This document shows positions 28,221-37,080 of a stretch of 64,000 nucleotides of DNA, in pieces. Below the pieces are notes generated by a model. That model saw only the letters and a list, made by a program, of their open reading frames with translations. It was not told the DNA's origin and did no database searches. How positions within the stretch are numbered: the stretch's first letter is position 1; each line of letters opens with the position of its first letter. The stretch covers positions 78,222 to 142,221 of the forward strand of contig NZ_JAEDAJ010000001.1 of assembly GCF_016623465.1 (NCBI RefSeq). The letters are read 5' to 3'. Source of the stretch: Brachybacterium halotolerans. GTDB lineage: Bacteria; Actinomycetota; Actinomycetes; Actinomycetales; Dermabacteraceae. Position numbers and translations under genes: made by a program.

Positions 28221-31004
28221 ATGGGAGCACGACGCGACGCGGGCTCCGGCGCGGGTGCCGGAGGGACCGCTGCCTCCGCCGCCTACCCCGCCCACTGGGA
28301 GGCGGACATCGCGCTCAGCGACGGCAGCGCCGCCCACCTGCGGCCCATCCTCCCGAGCGACGCCGACGCGCTCCAGCGCTTCCACACCGCGCAGTCCGAG
28401 CACTCCCGGTACCTGCGGTTCTTCGCCCCGATGCCGGAGCTCTCCCCGCGGGACCTCACGCGCTTCACGGTCGTGGACCACCGCGACCGCGTCGCCCTGA
28501 TCGTGCTGATCGGCGAGGACATCGTGGCCGTCGGCCGCTTCGACCGCCTCGAGGGGACGGCCGAGGCCGAGGTCGCCTTCAACGTGGCCGATTCCCAGCA
28601 GGGCAAGGGACTGGGATCCGTGCTCCTGGAGCACCTGGCCGCCGCCGCCCGGGAGCGCGGCGTCGCCACGTTCGTGGCGGACGTGCTCCCGCAGAACAGC
28701 CGGATGATCAACGTCTTCACCGACGCGGGCTTCGACGTGCGCCGCACCTACGACGACGGCGTGGTCGTCGTCGAGTTCAGCATCGACCCCACCGAGCGCT
28801 CCCGCGCCGTGATCGCCGAGCGCGAGCACCGCGCGGAGGCCCGCGCCATGGAGCGCATGCTGCATCCCGCCTCGATCGCGGTGCTCGGGGTGTCCTCGCA
28901 TCGCGACTCGATGGGCGGGCGGATCCTGCGGCACATCGAGCAGGCCGGCTACGACGGCGAGCTGCACGTCGTCGCCCGAGACGCCCTCGAGCTGCAGGGC
29001 CACAGCACCCATTCCCGGATCGCCGACGTCCCCGGCCCCGTGGATCTCGCGGTCATCGCCCTCGCGCGCGCAGAGGACTGCATCGCCGCCGTCGAGGAGT
29101 GCGGACGCGCCGGGGTGCGCGCCGTGCTGCTGCCCACCGAGGCCTTCGCCGAGACCGCGGGCGCCGGGGCGGCCGACGGCCACGGGGCGGCCGGCGGCCG
29201 CGGGGCACACGCGCCGGGCGCCGCGGAGCGGCCCTCCCTGCAGCGCAGCCTGGTCAGCGCGGCGCGCCGGGAGGGCGTGCGCGTCCTGGGGCCCGGCTCC
29301 CTCGGGTTCCTGCGCACCGGGGAGCACGCCCTGAACGCCTCCCTCGTCCCGCACCTCCCGCGCGCGGGAGGCGTCGCGCTCGCCGGGCAGTCCGGGGCGC
29401 TCTCGGCGATGCTGCTGGGCGGCGTCGAGTCCCGCGGCATCGGCGTGCACGAGTTCGTGTCCGTCGGCAACCGCGCCGACGTCTCCCTCAACGACACCCT
29501 CCAGCACTGGCAGGACGACGAGGACGTGCGCGTCATCGCGCTCTCGCTCGAGTCCATGGGCAACCCCCGCAAGTTCACGCGGATCGCGCGGCGCATCACG
29601 CGCGAGAGGCCGCTCGTCGTCCTGCGCCCGCCCGGGACCACGACGGCGGCGCCTCCCGGGCACGACGTGCGCTCCTCCCAGCTGCCCCGACGAGCGCTGG
29701 ACCAGGTGCTGCTCTCCGCCGGGGTCGTGCCGACCCTCAGCGTCGACCAGCTCACCGACGTCGTCGACGCCCTCGACCGCCAGGGCGTGCCGCCCGGCGA
29801 CCGCGTCGGGCTGCTCGCGAACACGGCGGCGCTCGGGGAGTCCCTGCGGGGCGCGGCCGACGCGGCCGGACTGCGCGTGGTGCGCGACGAGCGCCGCGCG
29901 CTGCTGGGCACGGACCCCCGCTTCGTCGAGCGCGCCTTCACCTCGCTCGCCGCACTCGGCGAGGTGGACGTGGTGGTCCTCGCGGTGCTCGACGCCCTGG
30001 GCGAGGACCTCTCCGCCTCCCTCGCGCGGATGGCGCGCACCGCCCGCGGGGCCGACGTGCGCCTCGTGGTGTGCGTGGTCACCGACCTCGACCGCTTCGA
30101 GTCCCTCGAGCGCGCCACCCGCGGGAGTGACGAGATGCCGCCGCTGCACCCCACGCCCGTGCTCGCCGTGCGCGCGGCCGCGGGCATGCTCGCCGCCCGG
30201 CGCGGTGCCGTCGGCGGGGACGAGCCCGCCTCGCGCGAGGGCATCGACCGGGAGGCGGCCCGCCGCATCGTCCAGACCGAGATCTCCGCGTCCGGAGCCC
30301 CGGGCGCCGCGCCGCGAGCGCTCGACCAGGAGCGCACCGGGGCCCTGCTCGAGACCTACGGCCTGCACCTGCTGCCCTCCCGCACCGTCTCCGACGCCGA
30401 CGACGCCGTGCGCGCCGCCTCGGAGATCGGCTACCCCGTGGCCCTCAAGAGCACCGACCCCGTGCTCAGCCACCGCAGCGACCTCGGCGGGGTGCGCCTG
30501 GACATCCCCGACGCCGTGCAGCTGCGTCACGCCTTCGCCGCCATGCGCCGCGACCTCGCCTTCTCGAGCGCCGACCTCGCCGTCCAGGCGATGGCGGCCC
30601 CCGGCATCCCGGTCGTGGTGCGCAGCGTGGAGGACCCGTCGCTGGGCCCCGTGCTCGCCTTCTCCCTGGCCGGGGACGCGACCGACCTGCTCGACGACGT
30701 CGCCTACGCGATCCCGCCGCTCGACGACGAGTCCGTGAGGCGGCTCATCGACGGCCCGGCGACCTCCGTGAAGCTCCGCGGCCACCTGGGACTCCCCGCC
30801 GCCGACCGCGCGCGGCTCGAGGACCTCGTGATCCGCGTGGGTCTCATGGCCGAGGATCTGCCCGAGCTGCACTCCCTCGTGCTGCACCCCGTGGTCGTCG
30901 GCCGCGGAGGGTGCACGATCATCGGCGCCCGCGCCGAGGTCGCCCAGGCGCCCAACCGCACCGACAGCCTGCGCCGCACCCTGAGCGGGCCCGCGAGCGC
31001 CTGA
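28221..31004 (+). CDS. GNAT acetyltransferase fused to NDP-forming acyl-CoA synthetase (Pat-like)
   Basis: A 927-aa fusion. Residues about 35-200 are a GNAT domain with EVAFNVADSQQGKGLGSVLL (acetyl-CoA pyrophosphate loop QGKGLG). Residues 215-690 resemble the CoA-binding and ligase domains of ADP-forming acetyl-CoA synthetases (ASIAVLGVSSHRDSMGG; LAGQSGALSAMLL). Residues 710-920 are an ATP-grasp subdomain (LLETYGLHLLPSRTV, EIGYPVALKSTDPVLSHRSD). Proteins of this design (PatZ and relatives) acetylate lysines and are tuned by acyl-CoA binding to the synthetase part, which is often catalytically dead. The order GNAT first is the reverse of E. coli PatZ. A low-complexity Gly/Ala/His insert lies near residues 310-335. 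Targets are unknown. Confidence 0.88.
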   Translation: MGARRDAGSGAGAGGTAASAAYPAHWEADIALSDGSAAHLRPILPSDADALQRFHTAQSEHSRYLRFFAPMPELSPRDLTRFTVVDHRDRVALIVLIGEDIVAVGRFDRLEGTAEAEVAFNVADSQQGKGLGSVLLEHLAAAARERGVATFVADVLPQNSRMINVFTDAGFDVRRTYDDGVVVVEFSIDPTERSRAVIAEREHRAEARAMERMLHPASIAVLGVSSHRDSMGGRILRHIEQAGYDGELHVVARDALELQGHSTHSRIADVPGPVDLAVIALARAEDCIAAVEECGRAGVRAVLLPTEAFAETAGAGAADGHGAAGGRGAHAPGAAERPSLQRSLVSAARREGVRVLGPGSLGFLRTGEHALNASLVPHLPRAGGVALAGQSGALSAMLLGGVESRGIGVHEFVSVGNRADVSLNDTLQHWQDDEDVRVIALSLESMGNPRKFTRIARRITRERPLVVLRPPGTTTAAPPGHDVRSSQLPRRALDQVLLSAGVVPTLSVDQLTDVVDALDRQGVPPGDRVGLLANTAALGESLRGAADAAGLRVVRDERRALLGTDPRFVERAFTSLAALGEVDVVVLAVLDALGEDLSASLARMARTARGADVRLVVCVVTDLDRFESLERATRGSDEMPPLHPTPVLAVRAAAGMLAARRGAVGGDEPASREGIDREAARRIVQTEISASGAPGAAPRALDQERTGALLETYGLHLLPSRTVSDADDAVRAASEIGYPVALKSTDPVLSHRSDLGGVRLDIPDAVQLRHAFAAMRRDLAFSSADLAVQAMAAPGIPVVVRSVEDPSLGPVLAFSLAGDATDLLDDVAYAIPPLDDESVRRLIDGPATSVKLRGHLGLPAADRARLEDLVIRVGLMAEDLPELHSLVLHPVVVGRGGCTIIGARAEVAQAPNRTDSLRRTLSGPASA

Positions 31005-31106
31005 GCGCCCGCCGGTCCCCGCCCGCTCCGCGCGCCCGGTCCGCACCCGGCCCTCGCCCGGCCCGCGCGGTCACGGGGTCCGTGCACGCGTGGAAGGATG
31101 GACCCC

Positions 31107-31679
31107 ATGTCCACCGCACTTCCCACGGATCTCCTCGGTGAGCTCGAGAGCGCCGGGTACTTCCCGCAGACCGCCGCCGCCTGCGTGCAGCGGGCGCTGC
31201 GCGCGGCGCCCGTGCGCGCCCACCTGGTGCGGCCGGAGACCACCTTCGACGGGCCCGAGGTGCGACGCCACCTCACGGTCCTCGTGATCACCGACCGCCA
31301 CCTCGTGGTCACCCATCTCGACGACGATCCGGCCGACGAGCTCAACCCCAGCCAGGTCGTCTCCACCACCGAGCGGGTGCGCCTGGACCGCGTGCACACC
31401 ACGGGCATGTCCCAGGTCTTCGACTCCGACGGCACGCGGGTGCGCGGCAGCGAGGCCGAGGTCACCCTCGCGGTCACCTGGGGCGGCAGCCGGCGCCTGG
31501 ACGTCGAGCGGGCCTGGTGCGACGACCCCGAGTGCCAGGCCGAGCACGGCTGGAGCGGCACTCTCTCACCCGCCGATCTGGCCCTGCGCGTGAGCGCGCT
31601 CGCCGACGGCCAGGACGCCGTCGACGCGGCCGTGCGCTTCCACGACCGCCTGCTGGACGCGATCGACGCCGTCGGATGA
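31107..31679 (+). CDS. DUF5998 family protein
   Basis: A 190-aa conserved actinobacterial protein of unknown function. Notable stretches are LVITDRHLVVTHLDDDP and RRLDVERAWCDDPECQAEHG, with a CxxxxxC pair, and a helical end. The first half resembles a PH-like or beta-sandwich fold, but this is only an impression. ATG at 31107 is preferred over 31098 because GGAAGG then sits at proper ribosome-binding distance. It ends in an ATGA overlap with the phosphatase-fold gene, so the two are co-translated. Confidence 0.8.
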   Translation: MSTALPTDLLGELESAGYFPQTAAACVQRALRAAPVRAHLVRPETTFDGPEVRRHLTVLVITDRHLVVTHLDDDPADELNPSQVVSTTERVRLDRVHTTGMSQVFDSDGTRVRGSEAEVTLAVTWGGSRRLDVERAWCDDPECQAEHGWSGTLSPADLALRVSALADGQDAVDAAVRFHDRLLDAIDAVG

Positions 31680-32851
31680 CCCCGGCAGGCGAGAACTCCG
31701 CCTCCCGCCGCAGCGATGCGGTCGGGACGACCTTCCCGTCGGCCCCCGACCTGCTCGTCGCCCCGTTCGCGGACGGCGCTCGGCCCGGTCAGCTCGACAT
31801 CATGCCGCCCCTGCTCGCGCGGGCCGACGGCGGGCGCGACCTCGTGGTCCTCGTGGACGGGCTGGGCAGCGAGCTGCTCGAGGAGCACCTCGCGATCACC
31901 CCGACCCTGCGCCGGCTGCGCGAGGAGGTGCGCACCGTGCGCACCGTCGCGCCGTCGACGACCGCGACCGCGATGACCTCCCTGATCACGGGTCTCGCAC
32001 CGCTCGAGCACGGTGTCCTGGGCTACCTCACCCGTGATCCGCGCACCGGGCGCGCGGTCAATCAGCTCACGGGGGCCGCGGGCATCGATCCCGCGCAGTG
32101 GATGCCGTGCGCCGTGCCCGCCGAGAGCACGCGGCGACCCGCCCTCCAGGTCGCCCCCGCGAAGCACGCCGGGAGCCTGCTCACCGGGAGCGCGTTCCGC
32201 GGCTGGGAGTTCTTCGCGCAGGCCGAGCGCGGGGACCGGGCGGGAGCGGCCCTCGCCGCCCTGCGCGCGGGCGGCCCGGACGCGCTCGTGCACCTGCACG
32301 TGGACGACGTCGACCATGCCGGCCACAAGCACGGGGTCGACTCGGACGCCTGGCGCGATGCGCTGGCTGGCGCGGACTCCCTGATCGGGACGCTGCTGCG
32401 GCGCGCGCCCGGGGGAACGCGCGTCCACGTGACCGCCGACCACGGCTTGGTCGACACCGCCGGGGAGCGCACGATCGACCTCGCGCGCGTGCCCGCGGTG
32501 CGCCGCGGACTCGCGATGGTCGCGGGGGAGCCGCGTGCGCTCGTGCTCTTCGCCCGCCGCCCGGAGGACGCCCCCGATCTGATCGAGGCGACGCGGGAGG
32601 CGGTGGGGGAGCGCGGAGTCGTGCTCTCGCGCGAGGAGATGCTGGGCGCGGGGCTGCTGGGCCCCGTGACGTCCGCTCCGATCGCTCCGCACCTCGAGGG
32701 CCGGCTGGGCGATGCGATCGTGCTGGCGCGCGGACGATGGATCGTCGACGACTCCCGTCGTCACGCGCCCTCACGCCGGCCCGAGACCGGAGTGCACGGC
32801 TCGCTCACCCGTGCCGAGTCCCTGGTGCCGCTGCTCACCGTGGAGGTGTGA
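31676..32851 (+). CDS. Alkaline phosphatase superfamily / nucleotide pyrophosphatase-like protein
   Basis: A 391-aa metalloenzyme of the phosphodiesterase/nucleotide pyrophosphatase type. Metal ligands appear in VVLVDGLGSELL, the nucleophile Thr in VAPSTTATAMTSLITG, and further ligands in HVDDVDHAGHKHG and VTADHGLVD. The order and spacing fit the family and suggest two zinc ions. There is no signal peptide, so it is cytosolic. It overlaps the DUF5998 gene by 4 nt. Homologs are usually annotated only as alkaline phosphatase family proteins; the natural substrate is unknown. Confidence 0.85.
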   Translation: MTPAGENSASRRSDAVGTTFPSAPDLLVAPFADGARPGQLDIMPPLLARADGGRDLVVLVDGLGSELLEEHLAITPTLRRLREEVRTVRTVAPSTTATAMTSLITGLAPLEHGVLGYLTRDPRTGRAVNQLTGAAGIDPAQWMPCAVPAESTRRPALQVAPAKHAGSLLTGSAFRGWEFFAQAERGDRAGAALAALRAGGPDALVHLHVDDVDHAGHKHGVDSDAWRDALAGADSLIGTLLRRAPGGTRVHVTADHGLVDTAGERTIDLARVPAVRRGLAMVAGEPRALVLFARRPEDAPDLIEATREAVGERGVVLSREEMLGAGLLGPVTSAPIAPHLEGRLGDAIVLARGRWIVDDSRRHAPSRRPETGVHGSLTRAESLVPLLTVEV

Positions 32852-32926
32852 GCGGAACCCGCAGCGACGGCGCGTGTGAGCCGGACGCGACGTCAGTCGG
32901 GCGCCTGAATCAGCCGCGCTTCGACG

Positions 32927-34360
32927 TCAGTCGTGCTTCGAGCCGAAGACGATCTCGTCCCAGCTCGGGATGCTCGAGCGCTTCGCCCTCGAGGACGAGG
33001 ACTTCTTGTCACCCTTGCCGGACTTCTTCGCGTCCTTGTCCCCGGAGCGCTGAGCGGTGGATCCCGCCAGTCCGCCGTCGCCGTCCTTCGCGGACTTCGC
33101 CTCGGCGTCCTCCGCGGGGGAGTACGCGACATCGTCGAAACCGGGCAGGGGCGTGAGGTCCACCGTGTCGTTCGCCGCAGGGGCGAAGCCGGTGCCCCGG
33201 CCCGAGTCGTCGGCCTCGGATCCCGCGGCTGCGGAGGGCTCCTCGTCCGCCGCGCGATCACCGGTGGCGACGGACTCCTCGAGCGTGCGCCCCGGGACCA
33301 CGAGGGGCTCCGGGTCGGTGCCCGCGCCCTCCGTGTCCGGGTCCGCGCGCTCCGCGTCGACGTCTCCTTCGGGGCCGCCGGTGACCTCGAGATCGTCGTC
33401 GTCGGCCTGGGCGCCGCCGTCGACGTCGTCCTCGTCGACATCCTCCGGGAGGTCCGCGCGAGGGGGGTCGGAGTGTTCGCGCAGCGCGTCCTCGTCGGCC
33501 GAGCGGGTGCTGCGCTCCTCGTCCTCCTCGAGGGTGGACCAGGTCGGCTCGTCGTCCAGGGAGGCAGAAACCGACCGCAGGCCGCGGCGGGCGTTGAGCG
33601 CGTCCAGGGCGTCCTCATCGATGGCATCGCCCCGTCCGCCGCGCGAGGGATGGTCCCCGCGGTCGGGGGCCTGGCGGCCGAGGCTACGCGGCGCGGTGCG
33701 GCGGGGACGCGCCGAGGCGCCGTCGGCGTCGGACTCCTGGTCGTAGACCGAGCTCTTGAGCGAGGTGAGACGCGCGCGACCCGCGACGGGCTGGTCGAGC
33801 GCGTCGTCGTCGAGGCTCAGCCAGCGGGCCTCGTCGTCCTCCGCGACCACGACCTGGCGGGTCATGTCGGCGATCCAGTGCGCCTCGCGATCGCGGCCGC
33901 TGGAGCGGAAGACCAGCTCGAGGTTCCAGGTGCCGTCGGGCAGGCGCCAGGCGTCCCACCGCAGTCCCTCGAGGGCCTGCCGGGCGGCGAGCCGCTCGGT
34001 GACGATCTCGTCGAGGACCGGGCCGCCGGAGCGGTCGACCTTGAAGCCGCGGGCGCGCTCGGCGGTGAAGCCGCGCTCGGCGAGGACGGGGCCCTCGTAG
34101 CGGCGCACGTGCTCCACGTCGATCGAGGCCATCTCGGAGATCTCGTCCGCCGTCCGGCCCCCGCGGAGCAGCGCCTGGATCTCCCGCGGGCGCAGCGCCG
34201 TCGCCTCCGAGGACTGGATCAGCCCCAGGGCCGGTCGGTCGCGGCGCACGGCCGCGCGCAGCGCCTCATCGATCCTCAGCGTGTACTGCTCGCCGTCGGG
34301 GTCGCGCAGGACGATGTGCTCGCCGTCGTCATGGATCCCGTCGAGCTCGAGCTCTCGCAT
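32927..34360 (-). CDS. sepH: Septation protein SepH
   Basis: A 477-aa actinobacterial division protein. The N-terminal DUF3071 domain (residues 1-190) has an HTH-like helix pair (RPREIQALLRGGRTADEIS) and conserved Trp residues (RWDAWRLPDGTWNLEL). A long acidic, disordered linker follows. The last residues, SSIPSWDEIVFGSK, match the conserved C-terminal motif. In Streptomyces SepH binds FtsZ and promotes its assembly. ATG at 34360 has GAGAGGA at good spacing, and a TATGAT box on the minus strand (34408 to 34403) gives a leader of about 40 nt. It is divergent from DUF4193. Confidence 0.92.
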   Translation of the reverse strand: MRELELDGIHDDGEHIVLRDPDGEQYTLRIDEALRAAVRRDRPALGLIQSSEATALRPREIQALLRGGRTADEISEMASIDVEHVRRYEGPVLAERGFTAERARGFKVDRSGGPVLDEIVTERLAARQALEGLRWDAWRLPDGTWNLELVFRSSGRDREAHWIADMTRQVVVAEDDEARWLSLDDDALDQPVAGRARLTSLKSSVYDQESDADGASARPRRTAPRSLGRQAPDRGDHPSRGGRGDAIDEDALDALNARRGLRSVSASLDDEPTWSTLEEDEERSTRSADEDALREHSDPPRADLPEDVDEDDVDGGAQADDDDLEVTGGPEGDVDAERADPDTEGAGTDPEPLVVPGRTLEESVATGDRAADEEPSAAAGSEADDSGRGTGFAPAANDTVDLTPLPGFDDVAYSPAEDAEAKSAKDGDGGLAGSTAQRSGDKDAKKSGKGDKKSSSSRAKRSSIPSWDEIVFGSKHD

Positions 34361-34402
34361 CGTGGTCCTCTCCCGTCGCAGCATGGTCCGCGACGTGATC
34401 AG

Positions 34403-34408
34403 ATCATA
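34403..34408 (-). promoter_or_regulatory. -10 box of sepH
   Basis: TATGAT on the minus strand, about 43 nt before the sepH ATG, leaving room for a leader with GAGAGGA. Confidence 0.5.
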
Positions 34409-34469
34409 GATCGCGCCCGCCTCGCGACCTCGGCGGACGCGCCCGCCGGAGCCGGTCGGATACTCCGTG

Positions 34470-34498
34470 TTGTGATATGGCACCCGCTCTGCAATAAT
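34470..34498 (+). promoter_or_regulatory. Sigma-A promoter of the DUF4193 gene
   Basis: TTGTGA at 34470-34475, a 17-bp spacer and AATAAT at 34493-34498, in the divergent sepH/DUF4193 region. The predicted leader is about 115 nt, unusually long for this window. Confidence 0.55.
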
Positions 34499-34621
34499 CG
34501 CGCCGCATCCGGCGTGGACAACACCGAGGGGCACGCCGGGGGAGCTGACAGCCACGCAGGCCAGACACTCCTTTTGTGCCCGGACTCCCGACACTTCTCC
34601 TGATCGAGGTATTCACTTCCG

Positions 34622-34918
34622 ATGGCCACTGATTACGACGCACCGCGCAAGAACGACGACGAGTCCTCCGAGGACTCGATCGAGGAGCTGAAGGGCCGCC
34701 GGAACGAGGCCGCGACTCCCGCGGTCGACGAGGACGAGGCCGAGGTCGCCGACGGCTACGAGCTCCCTGGGGCCGACCTCTCCGGCGAGGAGCTGTCCGT
34801 GCGGGTGCTCCCGCGGCAGGCGGACGAGTTCACCTGCGGCAGCTGCTTCCTGGTGAAGCACCGCAGCCAGATCGACCATGTCGAGGGCACGGTCATCATC
34901 TGCAAGGAATGCGCCTGA
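34622..34918 (+). CDS. DUF4193 family protein
   Basis: A 98-aa acidic protein present in nearly all actinobacteria, function unknown. It starts MATDYDAPR, has a charged low-complexity middle, and ends with a zinc-ribbon-like pair: FTCGSCFLVKHRSQ and IICKECA (CxxC ... CxxC). The ribosome-binding site is weak (GAGGT, 11 nt before ATG). A perfect hairpin follows. Its place beside DUF3093 and dut is conserved, as in the Rv2697c-Rv2699c region. Confidence 0.88.
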   Translation: MATDYDAPRKNDDESSEDSIEELKGRRNEAATPAVDEDEAEVADGYELPGADLSGEELSVRVLPRQADEFTCGSCFLVKHRSQIDHVEGTVIICKECA

Positions 34919-34958
34919 GGGGACGCATCCGGCGCCCTGCGGCACGGGCGCTCATGAG

Positions 34959-34994
34959 AACGGGGCGGCACACCGACTGGTGTGCCGCCCCGTT
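34959..34994. terminator. Bidirectional hairpin between DUF4193 and DUF3093
   Basis: Perfect 16-bp arms at 34959-34974 and 34979-34994 with a 4-nt loop, followed by TTCTCGT. The convergent DUF3093 gene ends 80 bp further on. Confidence 0.85.
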
Positions 34995-35074
34995 TCTCGT
35001 CCGCTCGAGATCGCGCGAGCGATGGGGGAGCCGCCTCAGGGGCCAGGGGCCTCGCGGGTCGGGATCCCCTCGGG

Positions 35075-35575
35075 TCAGGAGTGCTGGGAGCGCGCGCTGC
35101 GCAGGGCCAGGGCGAGGTCCTCGGGCCGACGCGTGGAGAGCACCCACGCCGGGGTGGGATCCGTCTCGTCGAGCACGGGCACGCGCACGCCCGTGTGCAC
35201 CCATCCGCGCGTGAGATGGAAGGCGAGCGGCTCGAAGCCCACGGACATGGCGACGGACCAGCCGTCCTTGTCGAGGACCTCGGGCTCGCCCAGCAGGTCC
35301 ACGGGGATCTGCGCACGGCCCGCCCGCAGGGTGCCGCCCGAGACCTCGAGGACGGGGCTCGCCATCGCGAGCATCACGCACACGCCGACGATGCCGATGA
35401 TCCCGACGGCCAGCGAGAGCGCATGGGACAGCGGCACCAGGATGACCCCCAGGACGCTGCCGAACGCGATCCCCACGATCCAGACGCCGATGCTGGGCAG
35501 GAGCCTCTCGCGATGCAGGGCGGTGGCATCGGATAGGGCGCGGGGACGGGCGGAGTCGGCGGAGGCGTCGGGCAT
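35075..35575 (-). CDS. DUF3093 membrane protein
   Basis: A 166-aa actinobacterial protein with two adjacent membrane spans near residues 28-75 (LPSIGVWIVGIAFGSVLGVI and ALSLAVGIIGIVGVCVMLAM). A soluble C-terminal domain ends WVLSTRRPEDLALALRSA. Function is unknown. It is divergent from dut with a 65-bp gap and converges on DUF4193, a conserved arrangement. The fold resembles a small membrane-anchored PH-like domain, but that is only a guess. Confidence 0.85.
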   Translation of the reverse strand: MPDASADSARPRALSDATALHRERLLPSIGVWIVGIAFGSVLGVILVPLSHALSLAVGIIGIVGVCVMLAMASPVLEVSGGTLRAGRAQIPVDLLGEPEVLDKDGWSVAMSVGFEPLAFHLTRGWVHTGVRVPVLDETDPTPAWVLSTRRPEDLALALRSARSQHS

Positions 35576-35628
35576 GCGCCAATCGTCTCACGCGCACCGG
35601 AGAGGATTCTGCGGTCCCCGGGTGCGCC

Positions 35629-35634
35629 TAGTCT
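35629..35634 (+). promoter_or_regulatory. -10 box of dut, leaderless
   Basis: TAGTCT, 6 nt before the dut ATG at 35641. Confidence 0.55.
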
Positions 35635-35640
35635 GGAGTC

Positions 35641-36195
35641 ATGACCATCGACGAACAGCCCGCGGCCGAGCCCGGGGGAGCGCCCCGCATGCCGGTCGTG
35701 CTCGCGGAGGAGGCCGTGCTGCCCTACCGCGCGCACGCGCACGACGCCGGCTTCGACCTCATCAGCTCCGAGGACCTCGTGATCCCCGCCCTGGGCAGGG
35801 CCCTGGTGGGAACGGGCGTGAGCCTCGCCCTGCCGGAGGGCACCGTGGGCCTGGTGTGCCCGCGCTCCGGCCTCGCCGTGCGCCACGGGGTGACGGTCCT
35901 CAACGGGCCCGGCGTCGTGGACGCCGGCTACCGCGGCGAGGTGCGGGTGCCGCTGGTGAACCTCGATGGTGAGCAGGACTTCACGGTCCACCGCGGGGAC
36001 CGCATCGCGCAGCTCGTGGTGGTGCCCTTCGTCGCTCCGCGGCTCGAGGTGGTCACCGACCTCGAGGAGAGCGAGCGCGCCGACCGCGGCTTCGGCTCGA
36101 GCGGCGGCCTGCAGGGCGTCGAGGGCCAGGGCGCGACCGTGATCTCGACCGAGGACGCCGCCGCGAGCGCGGCCGGCGCCGACGGGAAGGAGTGA
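35641..36195 (+). CDS. dut: dUTP diphosphatase
   Basis: A 184-aa trimeric dUTPase that hydrolyses dUTP to dUMP and keeps uracil out of DNA. Motifs are in order: HDAGFDLIS (I), CPRSGLAV (II), GVTVLNGPGVVDAGYRGEV (III, catalytic Asp and Tyr), GDRIAQLVVVP (IV) and DRGFGSSG (V, the P-loop-like arm). The C-terminal 30 residues beyond motif V are an Ala/Gln-rich extension absent from short bacterial enzymes. The gene opens a four-gene run with DUF3710, an OB-fold protein and DUF3159; its stop codon is 2 nt before the DUF3710 ATG. Confidence 0.95.
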   Translation: MTIDEQPAAEPGGAPRMPVVLAEEAVLPYRAHAHDAGFDLISSEDLVIPALGRALVGTGVSLALPEGTVGLVCPRSGLAVRHGVTVLNGPGVVDAGYRGEVRVPLVNLDGEQDFTVHRGDRIAQLVVVPFVAPRLEVVTDLEESERADRGFGSSGGLQGVEGQGATVISTEDAAASAAGADGKE

Positions 36196-36197
36196 GC

Positions 36198-37070
36198 ATG
36201 GGACTGTTCTCCCGCAAGGACACGAGCAAGGTCACCGCCAAGGCCTCGGACGAGGACACGGCCGAGGGCACTGCCGCGGACACCCGCAGGGGCGCGGCGA
36301 AGGACGAGGATGCCGCCGAGCAGGCGCGGCCGACGGGCGCGACGGACGACGACGCGTCGACGACGGCGTCCGGCGATGCCGCGAGCGACACGACGAGCGA
36401 TCCCGACGAGGCGACCTCGTCGACCCGGGAGTCCGCAACCGCGGACGGGGCGCTCGGGGGAGACCACCTGGAGGACGGACCCCTCGACGCGGCCGATGCC
36501 CCCGAGGAGGACCGCATCGACCTGGGCGGACTCCTCGTGCCGATGGTCGAGGGCATGGAACTGCGGATGGAGATGGACCAGCGCACCCGGGCCGTCACCG
36601 GGGCGAACCTCGTCATCGAGGGATCCTCGCTGCAGGTCCAGGCGTTCGCTGCCCCGAAGTCCCGCGCGCTGTGGGACGAGGTGCGCACCTCGCTGCGCGG
36701 GTCCGTGGTCGAGCAGGGCGGCACCGCGGAGACCCGGCCGGGCCCCTTCGGCACCGAGCTCATCGCGCGCCTGCCCGTCAAGCGGTCCGACGGCCGCGTC
36801 GGCTACCGGCCGGCGCGCTTCATCGGGGTCGACGGGCCGCGCTGGCTGCTGCGCGCGATCCTCTCCGGTCCGGCCCTCGGCGACGCCGAGGCCTCGCGCG
36901 CCTTCGAGACGCTGATCTCGCGCATCGTGGTGGTGCGGGGGAGCGATGCCATGGCTCCCCAGGAGCTCATCCCGCTGAACCTCCCCGGGCAGCGTCCCGG
37001 CCTGGTCCCCGCCGAGGACACCACGCTGAACCCGCTCGAGCGAGGGCCCGAGATCACGGAGATCGGCTGA
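36198..37070 (+). CDS. DUF3710 family protein
   Basis: A 290-aa conserved actinobacterial protein of unknown role. Residues 1-105 are acidic, Thr/Ala-rich and probably disordered. The DUF3710 core begins RIDLGGLLVPMVEGMELRM and contains LQVQAFAAPKSRALWDEVR, GRVGYRPARFIGVDGPRWLLRA and LNLPGQRPGLV. ATG at 36198 follows GGAAGGAG, whose bases overlap the end of dut; the alternative GTG at 36192 is less likely. Neighbours dut, OB-fold and DUF3159 are conserved, suggesting one transcript. Confidence 0.85.
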   Translation: MGLFSRKDTSKVTAKASDEDTAEGTAADTRRGAAKDEDAAEQARPTGATDDDASTTASGDAASDTTSDPDEATSSTRESATADGALGGDHLEDGPLDAADAPEEDRIDLGGLLVPMVEGMELRMEMDQRTRAVTGANLVIEGSSLQVQAFAAPKSRALWDEVRTSLRGSVVEQGGTAETRPGPFGTELIARLPVKRSDGRVGYRPARFIGVDGPRWLLRAILSGPALGDAEASRAFETLISRIVVVRGSDAMAPQELIPLNLPGQRPGLVPAEDTTLNPLERGPEITEIG

Positions 37071-37080
37071 GGGGGACCCG

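Noticed and set aside
29160..29235. GC-rich tandem-like run as a CRISPR or minisatellite
   Set aside because: It is a low-complexity coding insert (Gly/Ala/His) in frame in the acyl-CoA synthetase gene with no regular unit.
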